Positions 25,792-34,766 of a DNA stretch of 64,000 bases are shown piece after piece. The translations under genes were made by a program, and so were the position numbers. Numbering within the stretch: the first letter of the stretch is position 1; each line of letters opens with the position of its first letter. The notes under the pieces are model-generated. The model worked only from the letters and a program-made list of their open reading frames with translations. It searched no databases and had not been told where the DNA came from. The DNA is from JAFGGG01 sp964634205 (GTDB lineage Bacteria; Spirochaetota; Spirochaetia; SZUA-6; RPPD01): contig CAZWKE010000001.1 in the NCBI GenBank assembly GCA_964634205.1, forward strand, positions 131,808-195,807, written 5' to 3'.

Positions 25792-27000
25792 TCAGTTTTC
25801 CAGTATTGTTATTTCCACGCGCCTGTTTTTAATTCTTCCCGCTTCCGTACTGTTATCCGCGATCGGCTCGGTGGCTCCCTTGCCCACAATGATCATCTTG
25901 TCGGCCGTGGTGGCACCGATTGACAGCAGGTAATCTCCCACCGCCTTGGCCCTGTTCTTGGAGAGGATCATGCCCAGTTCGTCCGAGCCGATTTTGGCGG
26001 CATGACCGTCGATCTCGATATCACGGTTCGGGTATTTTTTCAGGATCTGCGCGATCTTTTGCAGTTTTTGTTTTTCGGAAGGGAGAAGCTCAAAGGAGTC
26101 CGGCTGGAACTGGATGTTCTTCAGGGTAAGCTTTACCCCTTTTTCCCCTTCTTCAACGGTCACGTCCTTGAGCTGGTTTTTCTCGATATCTTTGTTTATG
26201 TCTTCCACGGTTTTTTTACGGTCAAGGTGGGATGCGGTAAAAAGTTCGCCCTTGGAAGTACCGACAAACTCGTAATAGTCCCCGGTGTTCAAGAGATACA
26301 CCTCATAGAACGAATCCGTATAGGAATGAACATTGCCGATTTCTTTGTCCCAGTTATAGACCTGGCTGACCTTGGCGGCGATTTTTACAGGGAAGGGAAC
26401 CTCGGGATCAACCGGTTTTATACCCGATACTTCCTGCTCAAAGGAATATTCAATTTTAAACTGGGATATCTTCTTCCCGTCCATTTCCGTGTCTCCCAGG
26501 TAGGTATAGTGGACCGTGAAAGGAATAATATATGGGTCATCGATTCCATAAGGCCTTCTGAAATCGTGCAGTTCCTGGGCCGGGGCGGACCAGGTGAACC
26601 CGGGCCGGATGTCCTGCTCCGGAAATATTGGGATATTCCGCACAATCGGCCGGAAATAATGAGGATTGATCCTGCATCTGCCTTGTTCGTCCCGCCAGAA
26701 TGCGGACCCCAGCTCTTCGGTGAGGCTGTAACTGCCTATATCTCCGTATGTCCTATCAGCGGTTTGAAAAACGGCGTTGATATAACCCGCGCCTTTTTTA
26801 ACCTCCATGACTTCCGCGGTGATCTTGTTCAGGGCTTCATAGTTATAGCTGAATTTACCGTTTATATAAACTTTTTCCGTTACCTCGGCGATTATTCGGA
26901 ATTTATCACCCTTTACATGAATATATTTAAAGACGTCCGCATTAAGTAAATTCAAGAAGCCGCATAAACATAGTAATACAATAACAAGTCGCTTTTTCAT
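25792..27000 (-). CDS. OmpA-family outer-membrane/periplasmic protein
   Basis: A signal peptide (1-21) leads into a beta-rich domain of about 260 residues with no family I can name, and then a C-terminal OmpA-like peptidoglycan-binding domain (about 295-402). That domain has IQFQPDSFELLPSEKQKLQKIAQIL, the diaminopimelate-binding helix region IDGHAAKIGSDELGMILSKNRAKAVGDYL (given here in outline), GKGATEPIADNS and NRRVEITI. It would tie the envelope to peptidoglycan. Similar two-part proteins are common in treponemes. AGAGGAG precedes the ATG. Confidence 0.85.
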   Translation of the reverse strand: MKKRLVIVLLCLCGFLNLLNADVFKYIHVKGDKFRIIAEVTEKVYINGKFSYNYEALNKITAEVMEVKKGAGYINAVFQTADRTYGDIGSYSLTEELGSAFWRDEQGRCRINPHYFRPIVRNIPIFPEQDIRPGFTWSAPAQELHDFRRPYGIDDPYIIPFTVHYTYLGDTEMDGKKISQFKIEYSFEQEVSGIKPVDPEVPFPVKIAAKVSQVYNWDKEIGNVHSYTDSFYEVYLLNTGDYYEFVGTSKGELFTASHLDRKKTVEDINKDIEKNQLKDVTVEEGEKGVKLTLKNIQFQPDSFELLPSEKQKLQKIAQILKKYPNRDIEIDGHAAKIGSDELGMILSKNRAKAVGDYLLSIGATTADKMIIVGKGATEPIADNSTEAGRIKNRRVEITILEN

Positions 27001-27043
27001 CCGTTACTCCTCTTTTGATTTTCGGCATGCTGCGGGGTTGTTC

Positions 27044-27071
27044 TTGACAAATTCGCCGCCTCTGTTATATG
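27044..27071 (+). promoter_or_regulatory. candidate promoter for the pseudo-helicase gene
   Basis: A perfect TTGACA, 16 bases, then TATATG. It would leave a leader of about 155 bases containing a weak hairpin (CACGG/CCGTG at 27184-27200) followed by six Ts, which might attenuate. Evidence is modest. Confidence 0.35.
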
Positions 27072-27231
27072 GTTGTGTATACAATATAATGCTTTCCGGC
27101 TGTAAATTCTAATAGTGAAAACAGTTAATACACGCTATATAAATCTTTACCGAAACGGTTATTTTTATTATAATGTAAAGAACCACGGTAAAAATCCGTG
27201 TATCTTTTTTAAGACATACTGGTAGAATATA

Positions 27232-28809
27232 ATGACGGGTACAAAAAAGAACTCACCCCCTTTACAGGGAGAAGCGCATAAACTCATCCTCGAATACGGG
27301 TATCGGCAGCCGACCAAGCTGCAGAAAAGGCTGATCCCCTTTATTCTTCGCGGAAGGGACCTATACGCGGAGACCGGAATCCAGCGCGGGAAAAGCCTGA
27401 CAATTGCCGTTTCCCTGCTGCTCCGCCTGAAAAAGGGACATAAGGGAATAAAATCACTGGTAATCACCGAATCCGGAGAGGCCGCGGCCAAACTTGTCAA
27501 ATGTATAAAGCGCCTGGGACAGATGCGTTCCAAAAACCTGAGTGTATTAATGGTGGGCTTTTCTGATCTCATTAAAAAGGAAGGGCGCCAGTTACACAGC
27601 GATCCCGATATTATCGTCGGAACCTCGGCCAGGATAATCGACCATATCAGGCGCGGACATGTTGATTTATCACATGTGGAATTGGTATTCGCCGATGAGC
27701 CCGGCAATACACAGGAAGAGTTTCTCAATGATATTTTTTTCATTTTTTCCAAACTGCCGTCACATATACAGGCGGTCTATTTTTCTCATTTAAACAAAAA
27801 CAAAGACAACAATCTGCTTCGTCAGTTAAAAAGACCGGTCGTGCTGCAGGTGACTGATTTTTCCGGTCAGGCACAGGTTATTACTCATAAATACATGATC
27901 ACAAAACAAAAGAACGAGGCCTTGAAATCCTTGATCGTTGCCGCGCAGCTGGAGGGTGTGCTGGTAATCTGTAATACCGCCGCTCTTGGAAAAACCATAG
28001 AAAAAGAATTGAATGCAATAAAGCTGAAATCGGTATATTTAGCGGCTCCTATTCAACAAATAAAGCTGGGAAAGCAGGTTGAAGCATTCAATACGGGGAA
28101 GATTTCGGTACTTATTGTAACCCTTTCTGATATGAAAGCGGTCAATGCGGAAGGTACCTCCTACGTCATATTTTATGACTTGCCGCATTCCGCAAAAGAT
28201 TATCAGGAGTATACCAAACCGGGGATCATCGGAGTGAATTGCAGAGAAATCGTTAATATTATTTCCGAAGACCAAACAGCTGAAATAACAACTATAGAGG
28301 AGACATGTCATATGAAAATGAAAGAACAGGAATTGCCCAAAGAAAATGAGGTTATAAAAGGATATTTCGCCCAAATCGTGAAAAAGATCAAGCAGGAGGA
28401 AAATCCGCTGGAATTGGACTACTATAAAAAACTGGTAAAAAAGAACGTATCCCTTTTTGACCGTTCATATTTGATGGCATATTTCGTCAGAAACTCCCTG
28501 AAAAAGCTTCAACCGAAGAAAACAAACAAAACAACCATGTTCGTCAGCATCGGAAAAAGTAAAGGGGTCTACCGGCAGGATCTGCTTAAGATGTTCGGTA
28601 CGGCCCTGAATCTGAAAGAGTATGAGATCGGTGAGATCAAAATCCTCGAGAACTACTCGTTTATTGATATACCTCAAGATTATGCCGCAAAAGCAATCGA
28701 GGCCCTGAACAACTCTGATTTCAAGGGACGTAAGATAACGGTCAACTATTCTCGCAAAAAAACAGAGAGAAAACCCGGTGGATTTCGCAGGGCCCGACAG
28801 TCTCGCTAG
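27232..28809 (+). CDS. degenerate DEAD-box helicase with C-terminal DbpA-type RNA-binding domain
   Basis: A 525-residue protein with a DEAD-box outline: Q-motif QPTKLQKRLIP (26-36), a Walker A region AETGIQRGKS (46-55), motif Ib-like VGTSARIIDHIRRG and an FADEPG box (DEPG at 155-158). The Walker A loop is two residues too long, DEAD is DEPG, SAT is SHL, and the HRxGRxGR motif VI is absent (QEYTKPGIIGVN instead). ATP-driven unwinding is therefore doubtful. The end (about 437-513) has the DbpA RNA-binding fold (MFVSIGKSKGVYRQDLLKMF, IDIPQDYAAKAIEALN), which in DbpA binds 23S rRNA. A ribosome-assembly or translation role as an RNA-binding protein is likely. It overlaps trmB by 32 bases. Confidence 0.75.
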   Translation: MTGTKKNSPPLQGEAHKLILEYGYRQPTKLQKRLIPFILRGRDLYAETGIQRGKSLTIAVSLLLRLKKGHKGIKSLVITESGEAAAKLVKCIKRLGQMRSKNLSVLMVGFSDLIKKEGRQLHSDPDIIVGTSARIIDHIRRGHVDLSHVELVFADEPGNTQEEFLNDIFFIFSKLPSHIQAVYFSHLNKNKDNNLLRQLKRPVVLQVTDFSGQAQVITHKYMITKQKNEALKSLIVAAQLEGVLVICNTAALGKTIEKELNAIKLKSVYLAAPIQQIKLGKQVEAFNTGKISVLIVTLSDMKAVNAEGTSYVIFYDLPHSAKDYQEYTKPGIIGVNCREIVNIISEDQTAEITTIEETCHMKMKEQELPKENEVIKGYFAQIVKKIKQEENPLELDYYKKLVKKNVSLFDRSYLMAYFVRNSLKKLQPKKTNKTTMFVSIGKSKGVYRQDLLKMFGTALNLKEYEIGEIKILENYSFIDIPQDYAAKAIEALNNSDFKGRKITVNYSRKKTERKPGGFRRARQSR

Positions 28810-29350
28810 CATTACAGAGTTTATCTCATTATTCCCCAGACTCGAAATAGAGATCGGCAGCGGTAACGGCCATTTCCTGGTAAACTATGCCTTAAAAGCA
28901 GAGAAGACCGGGTTTATCGGCGTCGAGATAAAGAAAAAACGCTGCCTGAAGATTATGAAAAAAGTATCGAGCAATAATCTCTCTTCGGTAAGAATCTACC
29001 AAGGAGATGCCGAAGAGTTTCTCCGCTGTCTGCCGGCGGGAGTGGTTGATGCCGTACACATCTACTTTCCTGATCCCTGGCCCAAAACAAAACATCGCAA
29101 GCGCCGGTTTTTAAAGATGCCCATGCTTGACACCATGCATCACTGTTTAAAACCGAGCGGAATGGTTTATTTCGCCAGTGATGTTTTTGACTATTTTATG
29201 CAGAGTAAGATTTTATGCATCCTGCACAAAGGATTCCTGCTGCAAACGGGTCGGCTCCCGGCGGAGGTGTTCAGTTCCGACTACAGCAAAAAAACACGGC
29301 AGGCCGGCAGAAACATCAATAGCCTGGTTGCAAGTAAATCAGGATTCTAA
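28778..29350 (+). CDS. trmB: tRNA (guanine-N7)-methyltransferase
   Basis: Adds the m7G46 modification in the tRNA variable loop. The SAM-binding start LEIEIGSGNGHFLVNYA, the GVEIKKKRC acidic loop, and the family signature IYFPDPWPKTKHRKRRFLK are all present. At 190 residues it is at the short end of the family, lacking most of the N-terminal extension. The GTG start lies inside the end of the pseudo-helicase gene, linking two RNA-related proteins. Its 3' end overlaps the convergent membrane-protein gene by 35 bases. Confidence 0.93.
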   Translation: MDFAGPDSLASITEFISLFPRLEIEIGSGNGHFLVNYALKAEKTGFIGVEIKKKRCLKIMKKVSSNNLSSVRIYQGDAEEFLRCLPAGVVDAVHIYFPDPWPKTKHRKRRFLKMPMLDTMHHCLKPSGMVYFASDVFDYFMQSKILCILHKGFLLQTGRLPAEVFSSDYSKKTRQAGRNINSLVASKSGF

Positions 29351-30596
29351 GAAAAGCAAAAAACAAAAGAATAAGATTCAGCAGGAGCCCGGAAAAAATA
29401 AAAAACGCCGAAAGCAGCCCCACTTTGATTGCCTTTTTCTGACATGCCTTGGCCAGGGTATACGGGTTCCCGGGAATGGAAATCAATTCTCCCATCGGGT
29501 CGGATGGTTTTTTCAGCGCGGATGAGATGTCGGGGCTTCCAAAAAAGTAAAAATACGCTTCCTTGTCCACCTCTTTTTTTAGGGAACAGCTGCGTTTCGG
29601 AATATGTGCCCGAAACAGTGGATCGTTTTGATTCGGTGGCTTGGTTTTACGGATCATTAAATATTTCTCGCCGTCGGGCAGGGAATTTATATATTCACTT
29701 TTTTCCAATGTATTCTTTTCATTAATATAACGTAGGGGAAGCTTCAGCAGGTCCCTTTCCGCGCGCAGGTAGCGTGCTCGCTTCCAGAAATGCCGGTAGA
29801 GAAAATATAAAAACACCCCCGGCGGTAAGAGGTAAAGGATCGGGAACAGACTTAATGTCAGGGCAAGCAAAGTGGGAATAGAAAAACTCAGCGAGGCATA
29901 ATGAAGCGCAGGGAGTGAAAAATCTATCAGGCGGGAAAGCAGAAACGCGATCAGCAGTAAAGAAAGCGAGCCGCAAACCAATGAGATGGGGGTAAACTGG
30001 TTTAGATACTCGTTTTTCTGACGGGCACTCCAGATTGACCGCTCCAGCAGCAACTCCTTATTTCCGTCATAGATAACCACAAGAAGCGGATCATTCGGCT
30101 GGTTCTTAAAATGAAGGCGTCCGTCTTCCATAAACAATGGACCGCTGATAAAAACCTGGATGCCCGACGGCAGTGAGAAGATTTTTTCCCAGGGGATATA
30201 CGAGGGCTGTTCGTCCGGGAAGTTAAACTCACTCTGATCCTTACCCTCCTGCGGCAGCTCATACGGATAGGATGAGAGCATATAGATCGAGGTTTTCGTC
30301 AGGTCCGCGGCTACCGAAAAATCCTGCGAGGCAATCCATACCAGGTTGTTCCCCTGGATGGCTTCAAGGGTGCCGAACAAGCGGAATTTCCCAACATACC
30401 GTCCCTTTTTTGTGTTCAGGGCGGAATTATTCGCAATAGGTAATAACGAAGCGGAAGTAAGGCGTTTGCGAAATCCAAACCATTGGGCCCTGATTAAAAA
30501 GGCACCCACCCCGGGGATAATTCCGTAGAAAACAAACGCGATAAGAAATATCAAGAAAATATAAATAATCATATATAGAATATTGAAAAAATACAA
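29316..30596 (-). CDS. multi-pass membrane protein of unknown function
   Basis: A 426-residue protein. One N-terminal helix (about 7-32) is followed by a soluble region of about 150 residues with strands such as KFRLFGTLEAIQGNNLVWIA. A cluster of two or three helices follows (about 205-275), then a basic soluble stretch, and a last helix (about 392-420). The soluble part after the first helix recalls membrane-anchored GIDE-type domains, but the likeness is too weak to name. Single gene, divergent from the MBL hydrolase with 23 bases between. Confidence 0.65.
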   Translation of the reverse strand: MYFFNILYMIIYIFLIFLIAFVFYGIIPGVGAFLIRAQWFGFRKRLTSASLLPIANNSALNTKKGRYVGKFRLFGTLEAIQGNNLVWIASQDFSVAADLTKTSIYMLSSYPYELPQEGKDQSEFNFPDEQPSYIPWEKIFSLPSGIQVFISGPLFMEDGRLHFKNQPNDPLLVVIYDGNKELLLERSIWSARQKNEYLNQFTPISLVCGSLSLLLIAFLLSRLIDFSLPALHYASLSFSIPTLLALTLSLFPILYLLPPGVFLYFLYRHFWKRARYLRAERDLLKLPLRYINEKNTLEKSEYINSLPDGEKYLMIRKTKPPNQNDPLFRAHIPKRSCSLKKEVDKEAYFYFFGSPDISSALKKPSDPMGELISIPGNPYTLAKACQKKAIKVGLLSAFFIFSGLLLNLILLFFAFLRILIYLQPGY

Positions 30597-30619
30597 TAAA
30601 TACTTTAGTGTAGTATATC

Positions 30620-31288
30620 ATGATCGAACGGATTATTGTAGGTATTTTCAGGACCAATTGTTATCTATTTGCCTTAAATAAAAAAGAATGTATTATTATA
30701 GATCCGGGCGGGGAAGCGGAAAAGATAATTTCCCAAATTGAACTGCTGAATATGACCCCTGCGGGGATTGTTTTTACCCATGGTCACTTTGATCATACGA
30801 TGGCTGCCGGCCCTATTGTCGAATACTTTGATAAAAAGGGTATCCGTATCAAATGCGCCATTCATCGGGAAGACAGGGATTATCTGGGGAAAAGCGCGGA
30901 CAAAACCAACAAAAAGCATTTAAAATATCTTGGCCCCGAAGCAGTGAAACTTTACGAGGAATATGCGGTGGTCCTTCCCGACGCGGATTTTGAATTAAAA
31001 AAGGGAAAGAAGGCTTTTAACACCAAGCTTTCGGTCATAGAGACGCCCGGGCACACCAAGGGCAGCGTCAGCCTTTACAGCGAAGCTGATGCGGTACTTT
31101 TTACGGGTGATACCCTGTTTTTTGACGGTATCGGCAGATCCGACCTCCCCGGAGGTGATCAGAAGACACTGATATCCAGTATTAAAGAGAAGCTGTTGGT
31201 ACTTCCTCCCGAGACAAGTGTTTTCCCCGGTCATGGGCCTTTAACAACCATCGAAAGAGAGATTAAGGGAAATTCCTTTTTAATCTAG
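30620..31288 (+). CDS. MBL-fold metallohydrolase, glyoxalase II-like
   Basis: A 222-residue metallo-beta-lactamase-fold enzyme with the binuclear zinc motif THGHFDHT (His54, His56, Asp58, His59), then ETPGHTKGSVSLY, FTGDTLFFDGIGRSDLPGG and FPGHGPLTTIEREI. This is the YcbL/GloB-like group that hydrolyses thioesters such as S-lactoylglutathione or related compounds. Lack of the extra C-terminal GloB domain points to the YcbL-like type. The exact substrate is not set by sequence. Confidence 0.9.
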   Translation: MIERIIVGIFRTNCYLFALNKKECIIIDPGGEAEKIISQIELLNMTPAGIVFTHGHFDHTMAAGPIVEYFDKKGIRIKCAIHREDRDYLGKSADKTNKKHLKYLGPEAVKLYEEYAVVLPDADFELKKGKKAFNTKLSVIETPGHTKGSVSLYSEADAVLFTGDTLFFDGIGRSDLPGGDQKTLISSIKEKLLVLPPETSVFPGHGPLTTIEREIKGNSFLI

Positions 31289-31289
31289 A

Positions 31290-31676
31290 TTACACGTTGA
31301 TATTGAAAACTGTTCCCGCTTCCGGAGAAAGCCCGCCCGCGAAAGGAACAAGCTTGCCGTATGCATTCTTTACCTGAGAAGCAATTTCTTTGATCATCCC
31401 GTCTATGTTTCCGGCGGTAACCCGGTTCGCCTGACCGGCGGAGGTACCGTCATTTTTTAATCTGGTAAGCCGTTCAATCAGGTTATCAAGGATACGCAGT
31501 TTGTAGAGAGGAATTCCTTCCAGGCTGCCGGAAGAAGGCACCCCGATGAGGTGTTTGAGGGCAACCGAGGGGGATAAAAAGCGGTTTACCGGCACTGATA
31601 TTTTTTTGGTAAGGTCCCCCATAAAATAGAGACGGCTGACTATCGCTGATCCTGTCGAAGAAATATCAGAAATCAT
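31290..31676 (-). CDS. unknown small protein
   Basis: A 128-residue protein with no signal peptide, membrane helix or motif that I recognise (VNRFLSPSVALKHLIGVPSSG, then LRILDNLIERLTRLKNDG). GGGAG lies 8 bases before the ATG and the coding pattern resembles the neighbours, so I take it as real. It is convergent with the MBL gene, with one base between the two stops. Confidence 0.5.
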   Translation of the reverse strand: MISDISSTGSAIVSRLYFMGDLTKKISVPVNRFLSPSVALKHLIGVPSSGSLEGIPLYKLRILDNLIERLTRLKNDGTSAGQANRVTAGNIDGMIKEIASQVKNAYGKLVPFAGGLSPEAGTVFNINV

Positions 31677-31781
31677 TTTTTAACTCCCGTACCTCTTTAC
31701 ATTAATTATCGGGAGTTCCGAAAAGGAGATTAGGAGTGATTATAAATAATTGATTGGTTTGAGCTGTTAACCGCTGACAGG

Positions 31782-32138
31782 TTACCTGTTTCGCAATTCT
31801 TCCGATGTTTTACATTTGATGCACAGAATCGCGTATGGAATCGCGTCAAGTCTTTCTTTGGGGATTTTCTGGTTACAGCGCATGCATTTCCCATAATGTC
31901 CGTTTTCTATACGGGAAAGGGCGTTTTCCACAAGTTTCAATGTTTTCAGTTCCTGATTGCCGAGCGCTTCCAGAATCCTTCTATCTATATCGTCTGAGGC
32001 TATATCCGCGAGATCTTTGGGGTCCGTATCCTCGATGATTTCATTAAACTCATCATTCTCTGCGGCAAGGTGCTGAAGAATGTCCTTCTTCATATTCATC
32101 AGGTTTGTCCTCATCTTTTCAACGTATGTTTTTTCCAT
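31782..32138 (-). CDS. DksA/TraR-family C4 zinc-finger protein
   Basis: A 118-residue protein with a helical N-terminal hairpin and a four-cysteine zinc finger (Cys85, 88, 106, 109 in CMRC and CIKC). The coiled-coil tip carries Asp42-x-x-Asp45-x-Ala47, the DxxDxA motif that DksA pushes into the RNA polymerase secondary channel to work with ppGpp on stable-RNA promoters. It is shorter than E. coli DksA (151). A strong GAGGAGGGACC ribosome site precedes the ATG. It is divergent from infA. Confidence 0.88.
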   Translation of the reverse strand: MEKTYVEKMRTNLMNMKKDILQHLAAENDEFNEIIEDTDPKDLADIASDDIDRRILEALGNQELKTLKLVENALSRIENGHYGKCMRCNQKIPKERLDAIPYAILCIKCKTSEELRNR

Positions 32139-32289
32139 GGTCCCTCCTCACCAGGACAGTGTCAAATTTTTTGTCCACACAATTTGGACTAAATATAAGA
32201 AATTGTCAACTAGTATGCAAATCTAAATGGTATTTTACAATCAATTCCTTTATTTTTCCCCCTTTGCAGGGAAAATACCACCCTCACAG

Positions 32290-32318
32290 TTGACAAAAAC
32301 AGGCCGATCACCTATTGT
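32290..32318 (+). promoter_or_regulatory. promoter of infA
   Basis: A perfect TTGACA, a 17-base spacer and TATTGT. Start near 32325 leaves a very short leader that just holds the GAGGAG ribosome site (32328-32333) before the GTG. Confidence 0.6.
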
Positions 32319-32338
32319 TAGGCACTAGAGGAGCTGTC

Positions 32339-32557
32339 GTGGCAAAAGAAGAAGCAATAGAAGTAAACGGTATCGTAAAGGAATCATTACCCAATACGAT
32401 GTTCAGAGTAGAGCTGGAAAATGGTCACCTGATTTTAGCGCATCTTTCCGGAAAGATGAGAAAGCATTACATTCGGATTGTCCCGGGAGATAAGGTAAAG
32501 GTAGCACTCTCTCCGTATGATCTTACCAGGGGTAGGATAATCTACCGCGAACGGTAG
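32339..32557 (+). CDS. infA: translation initiation factor IF-1
   Basis: The S1/OB-fold protein of the 30S A site. VAKEEAIEVNGIVKESLPNTMFRVELENGH (in part), LSGKMRKHYIRIVPGDKVKVALSPYDLTRGRIIYR (in part) are near-universal IF-1 sequence. With the GTG at 32339 it is 72 residues, the standard length, and GAGGAG lies 5 bases upstream; an upstream in-frame ATG at 32315 would add 8 atypical residues. Monocistronic here, away from the ribosomal-protein operon where it often sits. Confidence 0.96.
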   Translation: MAKEEAIEVNGIVKESLPNTMFRVELENGHLILAHLSGKMRKHYIRIVPGDKVKVALSPYDLTRGRIIYRER

Positions 32558-32582
32558 GTTTATCGTTAAGAAAAATAATTTA

Positions 32583-32611
32583 TTGACAATAACCACACCG
32601 ATGCGTATCTT
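32583..32611 (+). promoter_or_regulatory. candidate promoter of the aldo/keto reductase gene
   Basis: A perfect TTGACA, 17 bases, TATCTT. The predicted start (about 32618) is only 3 bases before the ATG, so either the message is leaderless or this element is not the one used; an AGGAAAG sequence between -10 and ATG would otherwise serve as ribosome site. Confidence 0.4.
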
Positions 32612-32620
32612 AGGAAAGAT

Positions 32621-33595
32621 ATGAAAAAAGTGAATTTAGGTAATACAAAAATACGCATTTCTTCCATCGGGTTGGGATGTTGGCAGTTTTCCGGCGGTAA
32701 AGGGATTTCCGGACGCTACTGGCCAAAACTGAAGGTTAACGACGTAACGGAAATTATTCGTATCTCACTGAAGCAGGGTATCAACTGGTTTGATACGGCA
32801 GAGATTTACGGCTGGGGGAGGTCTGAAACGGCATTGGCCGGGGGATTACACGCACTGAAAGTAAAACCCGGTGACGTGGTAATCGCCACCAAGTGGTTTC
32901 CCCTGTTCAGGCGTGCGGGGTCAATCATAAGCACATTCCCCAAGCGGACTGCGGCATTGGACGGGTATCCCATAGACCTGTATCAAATACATTTCCCCGG
33001 TAGTTTATCCACAATTCCATCCCAGATGAATAAAATGGCTGATCTGCTGGAGCAGCAAAAGATAAAGGCTGTGGGAGTAAGTAATTTTAGTGCCGGGCAG
33101 ATGAGGGCCGCGTATAAGGCATTGGCCGGGCGTGGGATGCACCTCAGTTCCAACCAGATGCGTTACAGCCTGCTGGACCGAAGCATTGAATGGAACGGTG
33201 TGCTGGAGACCGCAAAAGAACTGGGTATCACCATTATCGCCTATTCTCCCCTGGCCCAGGGATTGCTTTCGGGAAAATATCATGAACACCCGGAAGATAT
33301 AAAATCACGTCCCGGACCCCGGAAATTCCTTAAACAGTTTAAACAAAAAAGCCTGGAAAAAAACCGACCGCTCATAGAACTGCTGCGCGGGATCGCTGAA
33401 AAAAAGAAAAAAACGCCGGCCCAGATCGCCTTAAGCTGGCTTATTACGCGGCACGGTGATACCGTGGTGGCCATACCGGGGGCCTCAAAGCCCTCGCATG
33501 CGCAGAGTAATGCGGAAGCCTTGAACATTCGCCTGACGTCGGATGAAATCGAGCGCATTGACAAGCTGAGTTTGGAAATCACCCGGGGTAAGTAA
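32621..33595 (+). CDS. aldo/keto reductase
   Basis: An NADPH-dependent (beta/alpha)8 oxidoreductase of 324 residues with the AKR tetrad Asp58, Tyr63 (FDTAEIYGWG), Lys91 (IATKW) and His124 (YQIHFPG). Cofactor-side motifs are GVSNFSAGQ, AYSPLAQGLLSGKY and AIPGASKPSHAQSNAEAL. It resembles the AKR11/YghZ-like group. The natural carbonyl substrate cannot be told. Single gene, convergent with aroB. Confidence 0.92.
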   Translation: MKKVNLGNTKIRISSIGLGCWQFSGGKGISGRYWPKLKVNDVTEIIRISLKQGINWFDTAEIYGWGRSETALAGGLHALKVKPGDVVIATKWFPLFRRAGSIISTFPKRTAALDGYPIDLYQIHFPGSLSTIPSQMNKMADLLEQQKIKAVGVSNFSAGQMRAAYKALAGRGMHLSSNQMRYSLLDRSIEWNGVLETAKELGITIIAYSPLAQGLLSGKYHEHPEDIKSRPGPRKFLKQFKQKSLEKNRPLIELLRGIAEKKKKTPAQIALSWLITRHGDTVVAIPGASKPSHAQSNAEALNIRLTSDEIERIDKLSLEITRGK

Positions 33596-33625
33596 AAACA
33601 ACAAGCTTCGTCGCACTAAACAAAA

Positions 33626-34753
33626 TTACAGGACGGCTTTTATCTGCTCTTCACTTACCGGTTGTGAGTAACTCCCGCCGCTGAAACGCATCATGGAGCC
33701 GATCCCCTTTTGAAACACAAAGCGGATCCTGTTCTTTCGTACTTTTTTATCGGTATATAATTTTTTTATCAACGCCTCCGGGGTAATTGCGTGCGGAATT
33801 TCAACCGGCAGACCCGTACGGACTAAGAGGTCAACCACGCGTTGGGCCTGGGCCCGGGTCATATACCCGAAGGCTGCGGCCAGCCGGGTTTGCAGTGCCA
33901 GTCCTATAGCAAGGGCTTCACCGTGCAGCAGGGCGTACCCGGAAAGGGGTTCAAGGGCACGGCCGATGGTGTGACCCAGGTTCAGGATTTGGCGCAGGTT
34001 TGTCTCCTTTTCATCCTGTCTGACCACATTGTATTTTATTTCGCAGTTTTTCCGGGCAATATGGGAGCAGACGGCTTCATCCAGAATGTGCTCCTTTCCC
34101 TGTACAGGCAGAATTCCGTCGATCTGTTTCTCCAAATACTCAAAAAAAGCGGCGTCCGCCGCACAGGCATGCTTGATGGTTTCGGCCAGACCGCAGCGCA
34201 GTTCCCGCACCGGCAGGGTTTTCCAGGTGTTGATGTCGATATAGACCTTTTTGGGCTGATGGAACAGCCCGATCAGGTTTGTGGCCGCCGGGGTATTCAC
34301 CGCGGTCTTGCCCCCCACCGAGGCATCGGCGGCGGCAAGCAGGGTAGTGGCATAATTGATAAAGGGAATACCGCGCCCGAATGTTCCGGCAAGGAACCCT
34401 GCCAGGTCCGTGACCACTCCGCCGCCCAGGGCGATAACGGCGCTGTCCCTGCCGAAACGCAGTTCTATCATCCGGTCTTCAAGCCGGGCCTTGGTCTCCC
34501 TGGTTTTGGACGCTTCCCCGGCCGTAAAGCTGAGAAGGTGTGCATCAAATCCCGCGGCGGTCAGCTGTTTTTCAAGATCGCGGGCATAGAGTTTTTCTAC
34601 GTTCGAATCGGTAATCAGCGCGTATTTACTTGCTTCTCCAAGCAGCCCGGAGCTGAGGTCGGCTGTCAGGCGGGAGAACAAATCCATACCGATTTCGATA
34701 TCATATGAATCGTCTATTTTCTTTTTCAATGGCACACGGAATAGATTCGGCAC
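33626..34753 (-). CDS. aroB: 3-dehydroquinate synthase
   Basis: Second step of the shikimate pathway, cyclising DAHP with NAD+ and a metal ion. Motifs: the NAD-binding ALGGGVVTDLAGFLAGTFGRG, NYATTLLAAADASVGGKTAVN, the metal-ligand stretch GLAETIKHA, and the histidines of NLGHTIGRALE and LLHGEALAIG. GTG 34753 is preferred because AAGGAG precedes it by 6 bases and gives a 375-residue protein that begins just after argJ ends; an upstream in-frame start at 34804 would add 17 residues inside argJ. C-terminal sequence is normal. Confidence 0.96.
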   Translation of the reverse strand: MPNLFRVPLKKKIDDSYDIEIGMDLFSRLTADLSSGLLGEASKYALITDSNVEKLYARDLEKQLTAAGFDAHLLSFTAGEASKTRETKARLEDRMIELRFGRDSAVIALGGGVVTDLAGFLAGTFGRGIPFINYATTLLAAADASVGGKTAVNTPAATNLIGLFHQPKKVYIDINTWKTLPVRELRCGLAETIKHACAADAAFFEYLEKQIDGILPVQGKEHILDEAVCSHIARKNCEIKYNVVRQDEKETNLRQILNLGHTIGRALEPLSGYALLHGEALAIGLALQTRLAAAFGYMTRAQAQRVVDLLVRTGLPVEIPHAITPEALIKKLYTDKKVRKNRIRFVFQKGIGSMMRFSGGSYSQPVSEEQIKAVL

Positions 34754-34766
34754 TGGTAACTCCTTT

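Noticed and set aside
26002..26949. Plus-strand open frame of 315 codons opposite the OmpA-family gene
   Set aside because: The minus-strand product has a signal peptide and OmpA domain; the plus frame has neither start signals nor known motifs.
33842..34708. Plus-strand open frame of 288 codons opposite aroB
   Set aside because: aroB motifs are complete on the other strand; the plus-frame product is Gly/Gln-rich without any pattern.
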